A stretch of DNA of 64,000 nt from Watersipora subatra. Its lineage: Eukaryota; Bryozoa; Gymnolaemata; Cheilostomatida; Watersiporidae. The notes under the pieces were generated by a model. It was not told where the DNA came from. It was given only the letters and a program-made list of their open reading frames with translations, and ran no database searches. Both the position numbers and the translations under genes were made by a program. Of this stretch, positions 22,488-34,210 are shown one piece after another (the stretch's first letter is position 1; the number at the start of each line of letters is the position of its first letter). The DNA lies in assembly GCF_963576615.1 (NCBI RefSeq), contig NC_088717.1:56499526-56563525 (forward strand), given 5' to 3'.

Positions 22488-25400
22488 CTGCAAGTACAAA
22501 AAGTATAGTAGCAAGTGAGTTGGCCTATAAGTACAACAATGAACAGGGAATTAAGTTCTCTATCCTAACCTAGCCAACTTATTAAACGACTAGTGAGCAT
22601 CAGACACATCTCGGCAAGCTGAAATTTGAAATGGTATTTCCATCGCTCAAAGAGAATATTCCCTTCTGCACCATAATGCCACTGACTCTGACAATAGAAA
22701 TGATTAATAAAAATTAATGAAAAAGTTTGGTTACGATTACAGTTTATTAGAAATATTGAAATGGAATTTGTCCTTGGTTAGGGGCAAACAATTCCAACTT
22801 TGGTAATTGGGTTCCTTTTCCCAGTGATTGTTTAATCTTGTTGTCTTTCGAGCCTATGTTAAAGATTCAGTAGCAATAAACAAAGAACAACACCACAATT
22901 AAGATCAAGACAAGTCGAATTCTTATTAAGCACCATATAGATACATATGATTAAATACTAATCCATTACAGGACCATAGTATATAGTTAAAGAGTAAATC
23001 AATGCACGTCCTGTCAAAAGAAACCAATTTAAAAATGTATCTAAATCCTAAACACAACAAATCGGTCCTAGCTTTTGCGAGACTTTCTTAAGAAATCTAG
23101 CCTTAGTGCAAAAGCAGACTACTGCGGGGACAGGGCAACTAACCAGCAGTTGTGCGGTTCACAGCCAGCAAGCCACAAAATCGAATCTCACTGACTCGCT
23201 AACTCCGGAAACCCATAACAGTATTGATTTTTTGTTAAATACACTCAATAAATCTTCTATGTAATCACCTATCATAAAAACTTAAATACGCTGTGTTATG
23301 CTATGAGATTTTATCATCAAACAAACTAAGTTTAAAAATTTTAACAAAACTTAATAAGATACTATGTAATTTTTAGCTGTTAGTTAGTAAAACAAATATC
23401 TAGGGTCCATTCCTGAGTCGTATAATAAAGTAATGACGGACAGAATCTCCCTTGGTAGTAGAAGACAGTACAGCTAATTGCCTTATATTTAACCGCACGC
23501 CAACTGTAATATGAACTACTGCAATAAAGGAGGTGTAGAGATGTAGACTCCTCAAGCTCGTTTATAAAAATTCTTTAGCGATTTATAATCTCCTGGAATC
23601 CTTTGTCTCCTTCTTGTTCTCTCATCTTATTTCTTCACCTCTACCTTCGCCTCTCTTTTTGCCTCATTCTTCACCTCTCTCTTCGCCTCTCTCTTCGCCT
23701 CTCTCTTCGCCTCTCTCTTCGCCTCTCTCTTCGCCTCTCTTTTCGCCTCTCTCTTCGCCTCTCTCTTCGCCTCTCTCTTCGCCTCTCTCTTCGCCTCTCT
23801 CTTCGCCTCTCTCTTCGCCTCTCTCTTCGCCTCTCTCTTCGCCTCTCTCTTCGCCTCTCTCTTCGCCTCTCTCTTCGCCACAAATATACTTCACCCATTC
23901 AATAAAACCATGTCTATTCCTCTTACGCGTCTATTTCGTCATCATTATAATGCTGTCATTTTGAGCACTGATTTCTCGAAACCTACCATGAAAATTCGTT
24001 TAATTTTTTAACCTTAGCTCGAAAGAGGGCGTATCATCCTCTGATAACATGAGGAGCCTGTTGGTCTCCTGTGATAGTCGAAAGATGCTTCAGCAATTAT
24101 TCGCGCTGTTTGGCAGGAAGTATGGGTCACATGATCAGATTACGACTGGACGATTAGACCAAGCCAAAACAAAACTGTAAAGTAGCAAGCATCTATATTT
24201 GGTAAGGGCTCTTTGATAAAACCTGAAGTGTTTGTCATAAAATAGTGATACAAGAAGTTTTATATTGAGCCTTTTATTGGCTTTTCCATTCACATGAGAA
24301 CATCACGTGTCAAAACAATAACCAAATAGATTGATTACGTCAGAGAAATAAACTCTGATTCCGATCTACGGCGGTTTCGTGATGGCAGCGATTAACTGTT
24401 CGTTTTTGAGCTTTTAAGAGCTTGTAATCACATTTTCAGATATTTTGCACCTACAACACAGCAGAGTAAGACATGGTGAATCTTTCGATACCAAGTTACT
24501 GTAATGTGAGCTTTGTTGCAAGTCAATCTTTAAAGAACTGTTTTATACAAAACTTTACAGCTTTGTGGCATAACTTACGCTTCAATATTCTAGATAGTCC
24601 TGAAGAATTCTTACAAGTCTTCTAACTGGATTAAAAACACGTTCAGCTAAGAAATGTGCGAACATTTCATAAGCGATTTTTCATACTTTCGCCAACAGCT
24701 TTGGCAAATTTATGTCAGCAATCAATTCATCCTATAATAGAAATCTTTTGAAGAAGTTTGGAGTCTGATGAAGCATTGACCGTTTAGATTAGGTCTCTTT
24801 TAAAAAGGAGTCCCGAGGAAGAAGAGTATCAAGAAGCTATACCGGCACCTGAAACATTAAAACTTTAAGCTGGTAAAACTGTATGCTAGCATATAGAGCA
24901 TATACCAGCTTGGAGTTTTAATGTTTTACCAGCTTTTTCGCTAGCTGATGTCAATATAGCATACTTCGTTAGCATACAGTGAAGTGTTGCTATATTGATA
25001 TCTATGCTATCGAATTGTTGCTATATTAATATGTGGGAACAAGGTGTTGCTAAATTGATATCTAAGCTAGCAGTATGTTGCTATAGTGATATCACTGTTA
25101 GCTAGCATTTAAGCACCATAAACTAAACATAATTTTGTGAAGTATCAGTTTTTCCTAGTTTAAACTCTAGTCCATAGCCCTAACCATTCCACCTCAGCTT
25201 CTCAACCTTTCACAAGGCTATATTGTCCTGTTCATCAATTTGTTAAACAATAAAAATATAGTTGAACATTATCTACTAAACCTTAAACAAAATATTAAAA
25301 AACACCAATGTTTCTATAATATTATATATAATATAATATATAATACACCAATATTTCTATAATATTATATATAATATAATATAATATATAATACACCAAT

Positions 25401-28400
25401 GTTTCTATAATATTTTATATAATATAATATATAATACACCAATGTTTCTATAATATTTTATATAATATAATATATAATACACCAATGTTTCTATAATGTT
25501 TTATATAATATATAATACACCAATATTTCTATAATATTATATATAATATAATATATAATAAACCAATGTTTCTATAATATTATATATAATATAATATATA
25601 ATACACCAATATTTCTATAATATTATATATAATATAATATATAATACACCAATGTTTTTATAATATTTTTTATAATATAATATACAATACACCAATGTTT
25701 CTATCATATTTTATATAATATAATATACCAATGTTCCTATAATATTTTTATTCTTTTGTGTGCTGGTAATCAATGTTTAATATTGTAACACAATAGTGGC
25801 TGAATCTTATTAAAGTACAATATTTTTGAAATATTGGATATTTTCTCTTGCATAAAATAATTGATGCAAAACGTTTTTACAGCCTGGCTGAATTCAACCA
25901 TCTTTAGTAAAATTATTGTTCAGAACTTATCATCCCAGTACATAATTAAAAGATACCTTTAGGCTAGGAAGTGTGAGCTGCAAAATTGGCCACCTATTCC
26001 AACAAACATGCTGCACAACCTACAATGGAAAATGGGCAACATTATAAATTATGGCTTATAAAGGAATTTGGAAGAATTTGTTTAATAACAAAGCATTTAT
26101 AGGCTAGTTCACAGTATGGTATTTTGTGAATATTTGTCACTTTAAAAATAGGTAATTCTATCCAGTTATGATCTTGTCAGACTGGTTAGTGACTCATTTG
26201 ATAAGCATGAAAAAAGATCAAAACCAAATTTAAAAAGAGCACAAACATCTACTAGGTATAAAGCGTACAGGTCCATTGGTGCTTTGCATTTGAACACAAG
26301 TGGAGTTTAGTTTAATGAGAGGAATAGATTCATAAACCACTCTAAACCTGACACATATCTTCATGTGGTGGTTTATTTGCTAGATGTGGTTACGAGTGAC
26401 TCGCTAAAAACTTTCTACACAAAAAAGTCAGTATTGTTACTTTCTCTTTCTCACTTCACCCGCACGTTCTCCCTTAGGCATGAATGTTTCATGACTTTTC
26501 TAAGCAAATACAAATAAATATAACACGAAACTCACTACCTATGCCATATCTTAACAGAAATAAACGTAGGCCTATGTAACTATTCTTCATCAAATATGAA
26601 GACTCCATGAGACATGCAAAATTTTAAAGCTGAGAGATTTTCTTGAGGTCTAATAGTGTAGTAGATGCTGAAATTGTTTCGATAGGCAACTTTCTGTATG
26701 ATAATAAATAAGCAAAGAATGCTCAGACTAGAAGAAAAAGAAAAACCATGAGGTCAAATTTATCTGCCAAGGTCTAATAGAAGACAGCCTAAATACGGCT
26801 GCTTGCTCTAATCTCAGATGACAGATGTGCTTGTTTAAAGAATAAACCCTCACTATTTTTAATGATTAAGAGTAAAGAACTGGTGTCTCTCACCAGTTTA
26901 CAAGTATATGTCTCAGCAAAGTTTCAAGTTCCCTGATTGAACAATTTCTGAAGTAGGATTGATCCTTACTGCAGAGCACAGTCTGCTTATATACAAAACC
27001 AAATTTGTAGAAAAGTCCTGAAAGGACATGCGCAAGCCATATCATTGTGGATGATGGGTCACACAGTGGTCATGCACAGAGCATATTCAAATAATTTATG
27101 CAATAGTCGCAGCAACCCATGCTATATGTGCACTAACAACACTCAGTGCACCCACATGATAAAGTGTAACAGTGCACCCACATGATAAAGTGTAACAGTG
27201 GAACCACATGATAAAGTGTAACAGTGCACCCACATGATAAAGTGTAACAGTGGAACCACATGATAAAGTGTAACAGTGGAACCACACGATAAAGTGTAAC
27301 AGTGGAACCACATGATAAAGTGTAACAGTGCACCCACATGATAAAGTGTAACAGTGGAACCACATGATAAAGTGTAACAGTGCACCCACATGATAAAGTG
27401 TAACAGTGTAACCACATGATAAAGTGTAACAGTGGAACCACATGATAAAGTGTAACAGTGGAACCACATGATAAAGTGTAACAGTGGAACCACATGATAA
27501 AGTGTAACAGTGGAACCACATGATAAAGTGTAACAGTGGAACCACATGATAAAGTGTAACAGTGGAACCACATGATAAAGTGTAACAGTGCACCCACATG
27601 ATAAAGTGTAACAGTGGAACCACACGATAAAGTGTAACAGTGTAACCACACGATAAAGTGTAACAGTGGAACCACATGATAAAGTGTAACAGTGCACCCA
27701 CATGATAAAGTGTAACAGTGGAACCACATGATAAAGTGTAACAGTGCACCCACATGATAAAGTGTAACAGTGTAACCACATGATAAAGTGTAACAGTGGA
27801 ACCACATGATAAAGTGTAACAGTGGAACCACATGATAAAGTGTAACAGTGGAACCACATGATAAAGTGTAACAGTGGAACCACATGATAAAGTGTAACAG
27901 TGGAACCACATGATAAAGTGTAACAGTGGAACCACATGATAAAGTGTAACAGTGCACCCACATGATAAAGTGTAACAGTGGAACCACATGATAAAGTGTA
28001 ACAGTGGAACCACACGATAAAGTGTAACAGTGGAACCACATGATAAAGTGTAACAGTGCACCCACATGATAAAGTGTAACAGTGGAACCACATGATAAAG
28101 TGTAACAGTGCACCCACATGATAAAGTGTAACAGTGTAACCACATGATAAAGTGTAACAGTGGAACCACATGATAAAGTGTAACAGTGGAACCACATGAT
28201 AAAGTGTAACAGTGGAACCACATGATAAAGTGTAACAGTGGAACCACACGATAAAGTGTAACAGTGGAACCACATGATAAAGTGTAACAGTGGAACCACA
28301 TGATAAAGTGTAACAGTGGAACCACACGATAAAGTGTAACAGTGTAACCACAAGATAAAGTGTAACAGTGGAACCACATGCAGTAAAATTATCAGAAACA

Positions 28401-31400
28401 AAAGCAATACTAAACCTACCCACGTATCTACATGTATATCTACTGCCTACACAGTACAGTACACGCACCAACTTTCTGCACTGCCTAAATTATTTGCTGG
28501 CTAAGAAGGAATACAGGGTTTGTGGCTATTATGATTTCTGGATACATATAATATGATACATAAATACATTACAGAAGTTTGCAGAAGATAAAAAAATTGT
28601 CAAATCACCTAAATTAAAATTCTAACTAATATAATGTCACCACTTACCTTGAATCTTTTAAAAAACTGTTTCAGCCGTTTCTACAGAGCATATGACAGTT
28701 GTAGATTAGCAGCTCATCAGCTGTTGTTACAGACTATTCTGTAAAGACTCTTAGTTAACACTACCCAACGAACCCACAAAAATAAAAGATAATATTATGT
28801 TAGTTCCTATGAGAAACAATCTTAAAATTTCTCCAGAATTACCAACTTGGCTACAGCTCGTTTGGTCTACAATAGCCAGAACATTAAAGTAAGTGTTAAG
28901 CTTATGAAAAACGAGAGGCAAGATCTTTGTAAACTTCAAAAGGTAAAAAAATAATTTAGTAACCTGATTTATGTCCAAATTATATATATTTCATTGGTGT
29001 TTTGCATAATAGTAGGTCAGACACTGCCAACTGTCTATTTTGTCTGCTGCCTGTACAGTTGTCTGTATCAGTACGTATTTATTAAAATATTGAAAAGCTG
29101 AGCTGTTTTCCAGCTTTGCAAGCATCTAACAAGTTGGTAATTTGGCATGTTTTTTTGTTATAATTTGTTCAAAAGTTTGACAAAAACAAACTTAAAATTG
29201 GATGAATAATAATTTAAGCTGACATTTGAAACACACCACTCGTGTTATAATATTACTCGTAAGAATCGATCACCACTCATCATATCTTGTACTTTTATAA
29301 GTAGCGGAGGATATCAGGTTTGGGAAGAGAGTATTAACAAATATATTAGTAGTAGGGTTTGTTTTCTCCTGTGATATGTTTATCACAGGTTTAACTGAGG
29401 TTTAAATAAAATATCGAATATATATAATAATATATATAATTATATATAATATAGCATTGGTATGTTTATCTCAACTGAGATTTAGCTAAAGGTCTAGCAG
29501 AAGACAGGATAAATCCTGCTGCACGCAATACTTCAAATGTCAAACATCCTTGTTTAAGGGTTAAATCTACGCTATATTTAATGATCAAAGTGAGAGAAGA
29601 ACTGATGTTTCTCACAAGTTTTAGTTGTGAGAAATATAATATAATAACTTTATACAATAATAACCTTATATATAATAACCTTAACATAATAGCTTTATAA
29701 CAATTTGATGGTTCATTTAATAACCTCAGCTGGCTTGTTATGATTTTAAATGAAGAAAAATCTAGATGGTCTTTAGATGACCTCTTAACCCAACCACAAA
29801 CACTGCTGACCAAGTAAGGATTAAAATACTGAGAACTTAATTGAATATTCCAAAGGTACATTATAAATAAAACATAAAAAGAATTTTTAAATGACAAAAG
29901 AATTACACAAGAATTACAAAGATTTCTTTTGTTAGTAAATCAAAAATACAACATCCAATAGTTTGCAAGACATTTGTGCTTTTACCAAAAAGTTAAGTTC
30001 AGGAAACAAAACGCTTACTTGATGCAGTTTTGGAGAAAATTAATCAATTATAACAACAAAAGTTTGTTTTAATTTGATAGCTTCATAAACCTGATAAAAA
30101 CTGACAAAATAGTGTATTTAACATAACTGCATGCTATACATACTTGTAGTGCTGCAAATATATGCAATTTTTAACCCGAAGGATAATAGTGAGGGAGTAC
30201 TAGACTTGGTGGACAAGGAAAAGATCTTGCCACAACTTACGCGCTTACATCCCTTTTTCACCAGGGAAATATTTTTCTACAACAAGCACACAGGTTTAAC
30301 ATGCACATTTGAGCATGTACAGCCTACACTATTTGCACTACTTGTACTGCCGGCACTATCTTTACTGTATATGCGCTACTTACACTACCTGCAATAACTG
30401 CACTACCTGCATTACCTGCAATAACTGCACTACCTGCATTACCTGCAATAACTGCACTACCTGCAATATGCGCACAACTTGCAATAACTTTCTTAACTAC
30501 TAAAAATATTTGCCGGCAAAGAAGGATCAAAGGTTTGTGGCTATTATGATTTTTGCTACGTATAACAAAACACAAAAATTACCTCTCTGAAAATCGTTGC
30601 ACAGATGTTCAGCTAATGAAAACATTGCCAGATCTACTAAATTAGAATTATAGGTAAAATAAAGTTATCGCATACCTTGAATTGTCTGAAATGCTGTATG
30701 GAACATCTCTGCAAAGTATACAACAGTCAGAAATAAGTTATACCTTAATATGGAGCATCTAGTTGGTAAGTTCTTCATCAACTGTTACCACAGAGTATTT
30801 TTAAAAGATTTTTAAATTAAATTAAAGTTTTTAGCATGATCAACAAATAAACACAAAAGTTTAAAGCCAATATTGCGTTAATAATTTGAAAAGTCTAAAA
30901 ACCTTGCGGAATAAGAGGGAGATATAAACTTATTGATGCAGACCACCACGTTCCTAGCTGCAGCTGTTTTAACCTACAATATACAATAGCAAGAGCATAA
31001 AAGTAAGACATAAACACTGCGCCACAAGCCTAAAAAGCAAAGAGAGACAAAAATTTAAAACTTCCAAATATAAACCCATTTACCTATCCAATTTATTCTC
31101 AAATTAGGTTTAAGTTTTTTTTATTTACATTTGCATAGTAGTAGTTCAGGCACTACTAATTGTCTATTTTGTCTGCTGCCTGTACAGTTGTCTGTATGAG
31201 TAAGTAGTTATTAAAATATTGAAATGTTGAGCTGTTTTCCAGCTTTGCAAGTATCTAAAAAATTAAAAACTCAGCATGTTTTTTATACTGTGCTAAAAAA
31301 TTTGATACAAGCAAACTTAAAATTTGAGAAATAATACTTTAAGCTAACATTTAAAATACACCACCCGTGTTATACCACTCGTAAGGATCAATCACCACTC

Positions 31401-32190
31401 ATCATATCTTCGTATTCTTATGATTAGTGAAATTTGACATTTCAAACACACCACCTGTATTATAATATTACTTGTAAGGATCAATCACCACTCATCATAT
31501 CTTCGTATTCTTATGAGTGGTGAAAGATATTAGGTTTGGTAAGAGAGTATTCACAAATATATTAGTAGTAGGGTTTGTTTTCTCCTGTGATATGTTTATT
31601 TTAACTGAGATTTAGATAAAACATTGAAAATATAAAACATAAAAGTGACAAATCGCTGATAGTTTTTTAGCTGTTGGTCTAGTTAGCTTTATTTCTCTAT
31701 GATGACTATAATACAAGTGTGTCATTGGTCTTGGGCTATTAAAAATTATTGCATGGTAAAATTACTACAAGCTGATTAAAGTTTTCTGTTTTGTTGTTCG
31801 TTCTCGTTTTCATAACTATTGTAACATCAAAATAACTTTTTGATGTTACAATAGTTATGATTTTTTATGGTAGTGTGTATGGAACATATTTAATACACAA
31901 CTAAATCGATTAAATTTGATAAAGTCGAGCAATCGCACCAAATAACAGATTTCTGTTAAGAGCAAGTACTTTTACTTATAGTCTTAACAGACTGGTTATG
32001 TACTTTGCTATAAATACTTGTGGAGTTGTCTGTTCTCAGCGATTAACAAATAGTTTACTAATTTCTATAGCATTACATCCGCAATAATGTTTTGCCTTAC
32101 CTGAAAGCTCAGCAATGGTCTGACATCATCATCTCCTTCTTCTAACTCTAGATCTTCATCACTTTCTGACGATGATTCTTTTCTGTTCAT
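22354..32190 (-). CDS. Probable minus-strand gene of unknown function
   Basis: Best supported parts: a first exon 32101-32190, the last-but-one exon 22570-22687 and the last exon 22354-22487. The first begins MNRKESSSESDEDLELEEGD (very acidic, serine-rich) and ends SFQ at a donor CAG|GTAAGG. The last two join in phase (…LISWL + D + YSDLRN…) and read as a basic, aromatic helical segment with ILFERWKYHFKFQLAEM and LRNAWQEIIWKEKRVREFDE. Repeated W/F spaced in basic helices recall Sfi1-type or coiled-coil proteins, but this is a weak resemblance. Candidate middle exons (30903-30973, 30676-30708, 28648-28680, 25957-26019) have good splice sites but I could not find one chain in which all of them stay in frame. 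Whether first and last exons belong to one gene is inferred. Confidence 0.45.
22570..22687 (-). CDS. Penultimate exon of the minus-strand gene
   Basis: Acceptor ATTGTCAG, 39 codons with YGAEGNILFERWKYHFKFQL and CLMLTSRLISWL, donor CTAG|GTTAGG. Open only in the frame that joins to the last exon. A second AG six bases inside gives an alternative in-frame start. Confidence 0.6.
22688..23602. other. Intronic or intergenic, nothing seen
   Basis: AT-rich sequence without a convincing exon on either strand or a known repeat. Confidence 0.4.
23640..23880. repeat. 10-bp minisatellite, about 22 units
   Basis: Nearly perfect CTCTCTTCGC units. The absence of stops gives reading frames of 75-116 codons on both strands, all of them repeats such as SPLSSPLSS or REAKREAKR; I treat none as genes. 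Confidence 0.95.
24017..24179 (+). CDS. Exon-like open segment, unidentified
   Basis: A TTTTTTAACCTTAG acceptor is followed by 53 open codons and TAA, with SSDNMRSLLVSCDSRKMLQQ and FALFGRKYGSHDQ. The minus strand is closed in all frames. Residue content looks coding, but no upstream exon of the same gene is seen, so it may be a relic or chance. Confidence 0.25.
24180..25300. other. No gene seen
   Basis: Contains the CRE-like TTACGTCAG at about 24337 and, at 24860-24940, inverted AGCTGGTAAAAC/TTTTACCAGCT motifs followed by several TGCTATATTGATAT repeats (24950-25090). No supported exon. Confidence 0.35.
25300..25735. repeat. AT-rich minisatellite, about 55-60 bp unit
   Basis: About eight units combining ACACCAATGTTTCTATAATA with TATATAATATAATATATAAT. 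Length varies by loss of TATAAT steps. Confidence 0.9.
25957..26019 (-). CDS. Candidate internal exon of the minus-strand gene
   Basis: Acceptor CCATTGTAG, 21 open codons (VQHVCWNRWPILQLTLPSLK), donor CTAAAG|GTATCT, phase 0 both sides, which fits the phase 0 start of 22570-22687. It is homologous to 30903-30973 and to a degenerate copy near 28820-28870. Confidence 0.35.
27146..28380. repeat. 26-bp minisatellite with higher-order structure, about 48 units
   Basis: Units of CACATGATAAAGTGTAACAG plus TGGAAC, TGCACC or TGTAAC. The order of the three variants repeats every 14 units (about 364 bp) three times. As 26 is not a multiple of 3, all three minus-strand frames cycle through the same peptides (such as STVTLYHVVPLLHFIMW) for over 420 codons; these are artefacts of a stop-free unit, not genes. 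Confidence 0.95.
28640..29660 (-). repeat. Local segmental repeat, unit 2
   Basis: Shares blocks with unit 3 (30670-31760) in the same order: the 33-nt exon-like piece, a TGAGCTGTTTTCCAGCTTTG block (29100, 31225), ACCACTCATCATATCTT, and ATATTAGTAGTAGGGTTTGT (29341, 31560). A less similar unit 1 spans about 25950-26960. It has a GTCTAATAGAAGACAG block that corresponds to 29490. Confidence 0.7.
28648..28680 (-). CDS. Candidate 33-nt exon, unit 2
   Basis: Acceptor ATATGCTCTGTAG, 11 codons KRLKQFFKRFK, donor TTCAAG|GTAAGT. Open only in phase 0. Homologous to 30676-30708. Splice signals are good, but a 33-base exon in AT-rich DNA can arise by chance. Confidence 0.3.
29661..30394. other. No gene seen
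   Basis: AT-rich. A minus-strand frame of 143 codons (29466-29897) overlaps the repeated unit but has no counterpart open in unit 1 or 3, so I do not call it. Confidence 0.4.
30395..30480. repeat. Short minisatellite
   Basis: About three units of GCACTACCTGCATTACCTGC and AATAACT. Confidence 0.8.
30676..30708 (-). CDS. Candidate 33-nt exon, unit 3
   Basis: Acceptor GTATACTTTGCAG, 11 codons open in all phases, donor TTCAAG|GTATGC. Homologous to 28648-28680. In phase 2 it can follow 30903-30973 (…SYSA-R-DVPYSISDNS). Confidence 0.3.
30903..30973 (-). CDS. Candidate internal exon of the minus-strand gene, unit 3
   Basis: Acceptor GTATATTGTAG, 71 bases open in two frames, donor GCAAG|GTTTTT (weak). 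In phase 0 it follows the first exon (…SFQ, VKTAAARNVVVCINKF). In another phase it reads LKQLQLGTWWSASISLYLPL, closer to 25957-26019. The true frame is undecided. Confidence 0.3.
31811..31860. repeat. Short perfect inverted repeat
   Basis: TCATAACTATTGTAACATCA and its complement, 23-base arms around a 4-base loop. Confidence 0.8.
32101..32190 (-). CDS. Probable first coding exon of the minus-strand gene
   Basis: ATG at 32188-32190 opens 30 codons, MNRKESSSESDEDLELEEGD through SFQ, ending in the donor TTTCAG|GTAAGG at phase 0. The frame stays open 60 bases further upstream (KSEDCQKLNSFTVEK), so it could be an internal exon with a longer N-terminus. Acidic, probably disordered. Confidence 0.5.
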
Positions 32191-32253
32191 TTTTTCCACT
32201 GTGAAACTGTTCAGCTTCTGACAGTCCTCACTCTTTAGCACTTTGTGAAACAA

Positions 32254-32939
32254 TGCGAAATATTATTACCAGCGGTTTTAAGTACATCAGTATTGGCTGA
32301 GGGACACATCACTAAAGCGTTGCACATTTTAGTCTCTGACAGGTTTTAGCTGTCTGTTCAAAAATTATGTTTGTTGGTGGCTTTCTTGCCACCCATTGTT
32401 ACAGTAAAATAAAAGCCTAGTTTCTCACTTCGTTTTTGTCGGGGACTTCCCTTGCCGCTCATAGTTACCACGACAACATATGCTTTGTCTAAATATTTAC
32501 TGTCGTGTCATTTTCGTTGCTTTGTAAATACAGAGTCAAGTGAATATCAGGTTTTATGAACATCCATTACATTTATTAAGATAAATCTCATTGGATAAGA
32601 ATATTTTACAGATACATGGTTGAAAAAGGGTACAATATTTTTGAAGTACAGAAAAGTTTGACATTAATAAATATGGTGTCAGATATAGAGCATTAAAATC
32701 AGCATCAGCATTAAAACAACAGCATTAAAATTATTAATATTAAAAGAAATAATATTGTCAAATAGGCAGACATTGAAGTATGTATCTTACATCTGTTTAA
32801 GAGTAAAATAGTTACTTATTTGGGAAAATAACTCTCACATTTAGCAAGATTACTCCAGATTTGTTCCTGACAATATTTCAAATAAGTTTTCCTTCATCAG
32901 TTAGAATGACATTTTGATTAAAAAGAACACTAATGACAT
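32254..32939. other. Upstream of the minus-strand gene, nothing seen
   Basis: AT-rich with no recognised promoter element, frame or repeat. Confidence 0.4.
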
Positions 32940-34205
32940 GATTAACCTATTTAATCAAAAGTTTTTTTTATAGCTGTCTATGAGTTAGCACCTCTTAAAT
33001 CTAGAAAAATCAAGTCAGAATCTTTACCTATCTGGCTTGACAAAGAAGTACAGCAAAATATAAAGTTGAGAGAAAAACTGAAAAACTGCAAAGATTTTAC
33101 AAACTGCTTACAAAAAGCAGCGCAATTTTGTCACAAATCTAATTATAAGAAAAAAACAAAATGTATCGACAAACTTGTTTAACAGTCAAAGCTTGATAAT
33201 ACACGTAAGCTTTGGCAAGCTTTGAATGTGAAAAATAAGAGACCTCAAAGCTGTGACACTTGTTTGTCAGCTTCAGAACTTAACTCACATTTTGTGTCTA
33301 TTGCAAGTAAACTTTCAAGTACATATTTACCGGCATCTAATCATTGTTTGTCTTGTCCAAACACTGAGTTGAAGACCACATTTAATGAGTTTCCAAAATT
33401 TACTCCTCATGATATTGTAAAATATATCAGTAACATACTTAATCCCAGAGCCTCAGGCATAGACAATATTTCTGTAAAAATGATAAAAGCAACTCTTACA
33501 TTCATCAATTGATGGCTTTTTCTTTCAGCATGGAAACATGCATGAGTTACTCCATTGTTTAAAGGAGGAGATAATAGCAACCCATCAAATTTCTGCCCTA
33601 TTTCAGTACTCCCTATTTTATCTAAAGTTTTGAAAAGCACTTAAATATTCACATCTACTCTCATTTGTCCAAAAATAATATTTTACATCCTTATCAGTGT
33701 GGTTTCAGAAAAAGTCATTCATGCACTGATGCTGTTCATAAACTAATGTCAGACTGATTAGATTTAAAAACCAGAGGTGAAAAGATTTGCTTGATGTTTT
33801 TGAATTTCAGCAAAACTTTTGACTATGTCAATCACAAAATATTATATCATAAACTGGAACTTGTTGGTTTTAAAAATAAATCGTTGCCTATACTTCAATC
33901 CTATTTTCACAAAAGGCGCCAAAAGGTCGTCATGAATGACAAGGAATCATTGACACAAGAAATAGATGTTGGTGTTCCACAGAGGTCACTTATTGCGCCC
34001 GTATTATTTTTAACATATATAAATGATCTTCTTAGACTCATTCCAAAAGACTTTGCCTACGCCGATGATACTGTTTTTGTAAGTTATCACAAAAATGTGC
34101 AACTTCTTGAGATGAACTGCAATCTCATCATGCAAATTACCAGCAACTGGTGTACATCAAATCATATGACAATCAATTTACAAAAATCACACTTTTTTCT
34201 TTATT
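32940..34205 (+). mobile_element. LINE fragment (Jockey-superfamily type), truncated at both ends
   Basis: Successive pieces read PIWLDKEVQQNIKLREKL (linker after the endonuclease), ASGIDNISVKMIKATL, FSKTFDYVNHKILYHKLELV, VGVPQRSLIAPVLFLTYIND, LRLIPKDFAYADDTVFVSY and NWCTSNHMTINLQKSHF: fingers, palm with the YADD box and the start of the thumb. Stops and frame changes occur before about 33790; from there 143 codons are open. The frame stops matching LINEs just after QKSHF, right where the exon at 34211 begins, so the 3' end has been removed. No poly-A tail or target duplication is visible. Confidence 0.85.
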
Positions 34206-34210
34206 GGCAG

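Larger units (their letters stand above)
30670..31760 (-). repeat. Local segmental repeat, unit 3
   Basis: Partner of 28640-29660. Inside it a stretch of about 75 bp (GTAAGGATCAATCACCACTC and TCTTCGTATTCTTATGA) is itself tandemly doubled (31365-31440 and 31455-31525). Confidence 0.7.

Noticed and set aside
23603-23964. Frames in the CTCTCTTCGC repeat
   Set aside because: Simple-sequence artefacts on both strands.
24780-24870. Short plus-strand stretch reading RSPEEEEYQEAIPAPE
   Set aside because: Only about 26 codons, with a stop just upstream and no clear acceptor. Too little to call.
27146-28380. Regular 26-bp repeats as a CRISPR array
   Set aside because: There are no unique spacers between repeats, and the genome is clearly animal.
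27096-28471. Three overlapping minus-strand frames of over 420 codons
   Set aside because: All lie in the 26-bp minisatellite and encode the same peptides in rotated order, as expected for a stop-free 26-mer.
29466-29897. 143-codon minus-strand frame
   Set aside because: The homologous segments in the neighbouring repeat units are closed by stops, and the residue content is that of translated AT-rich DNA.
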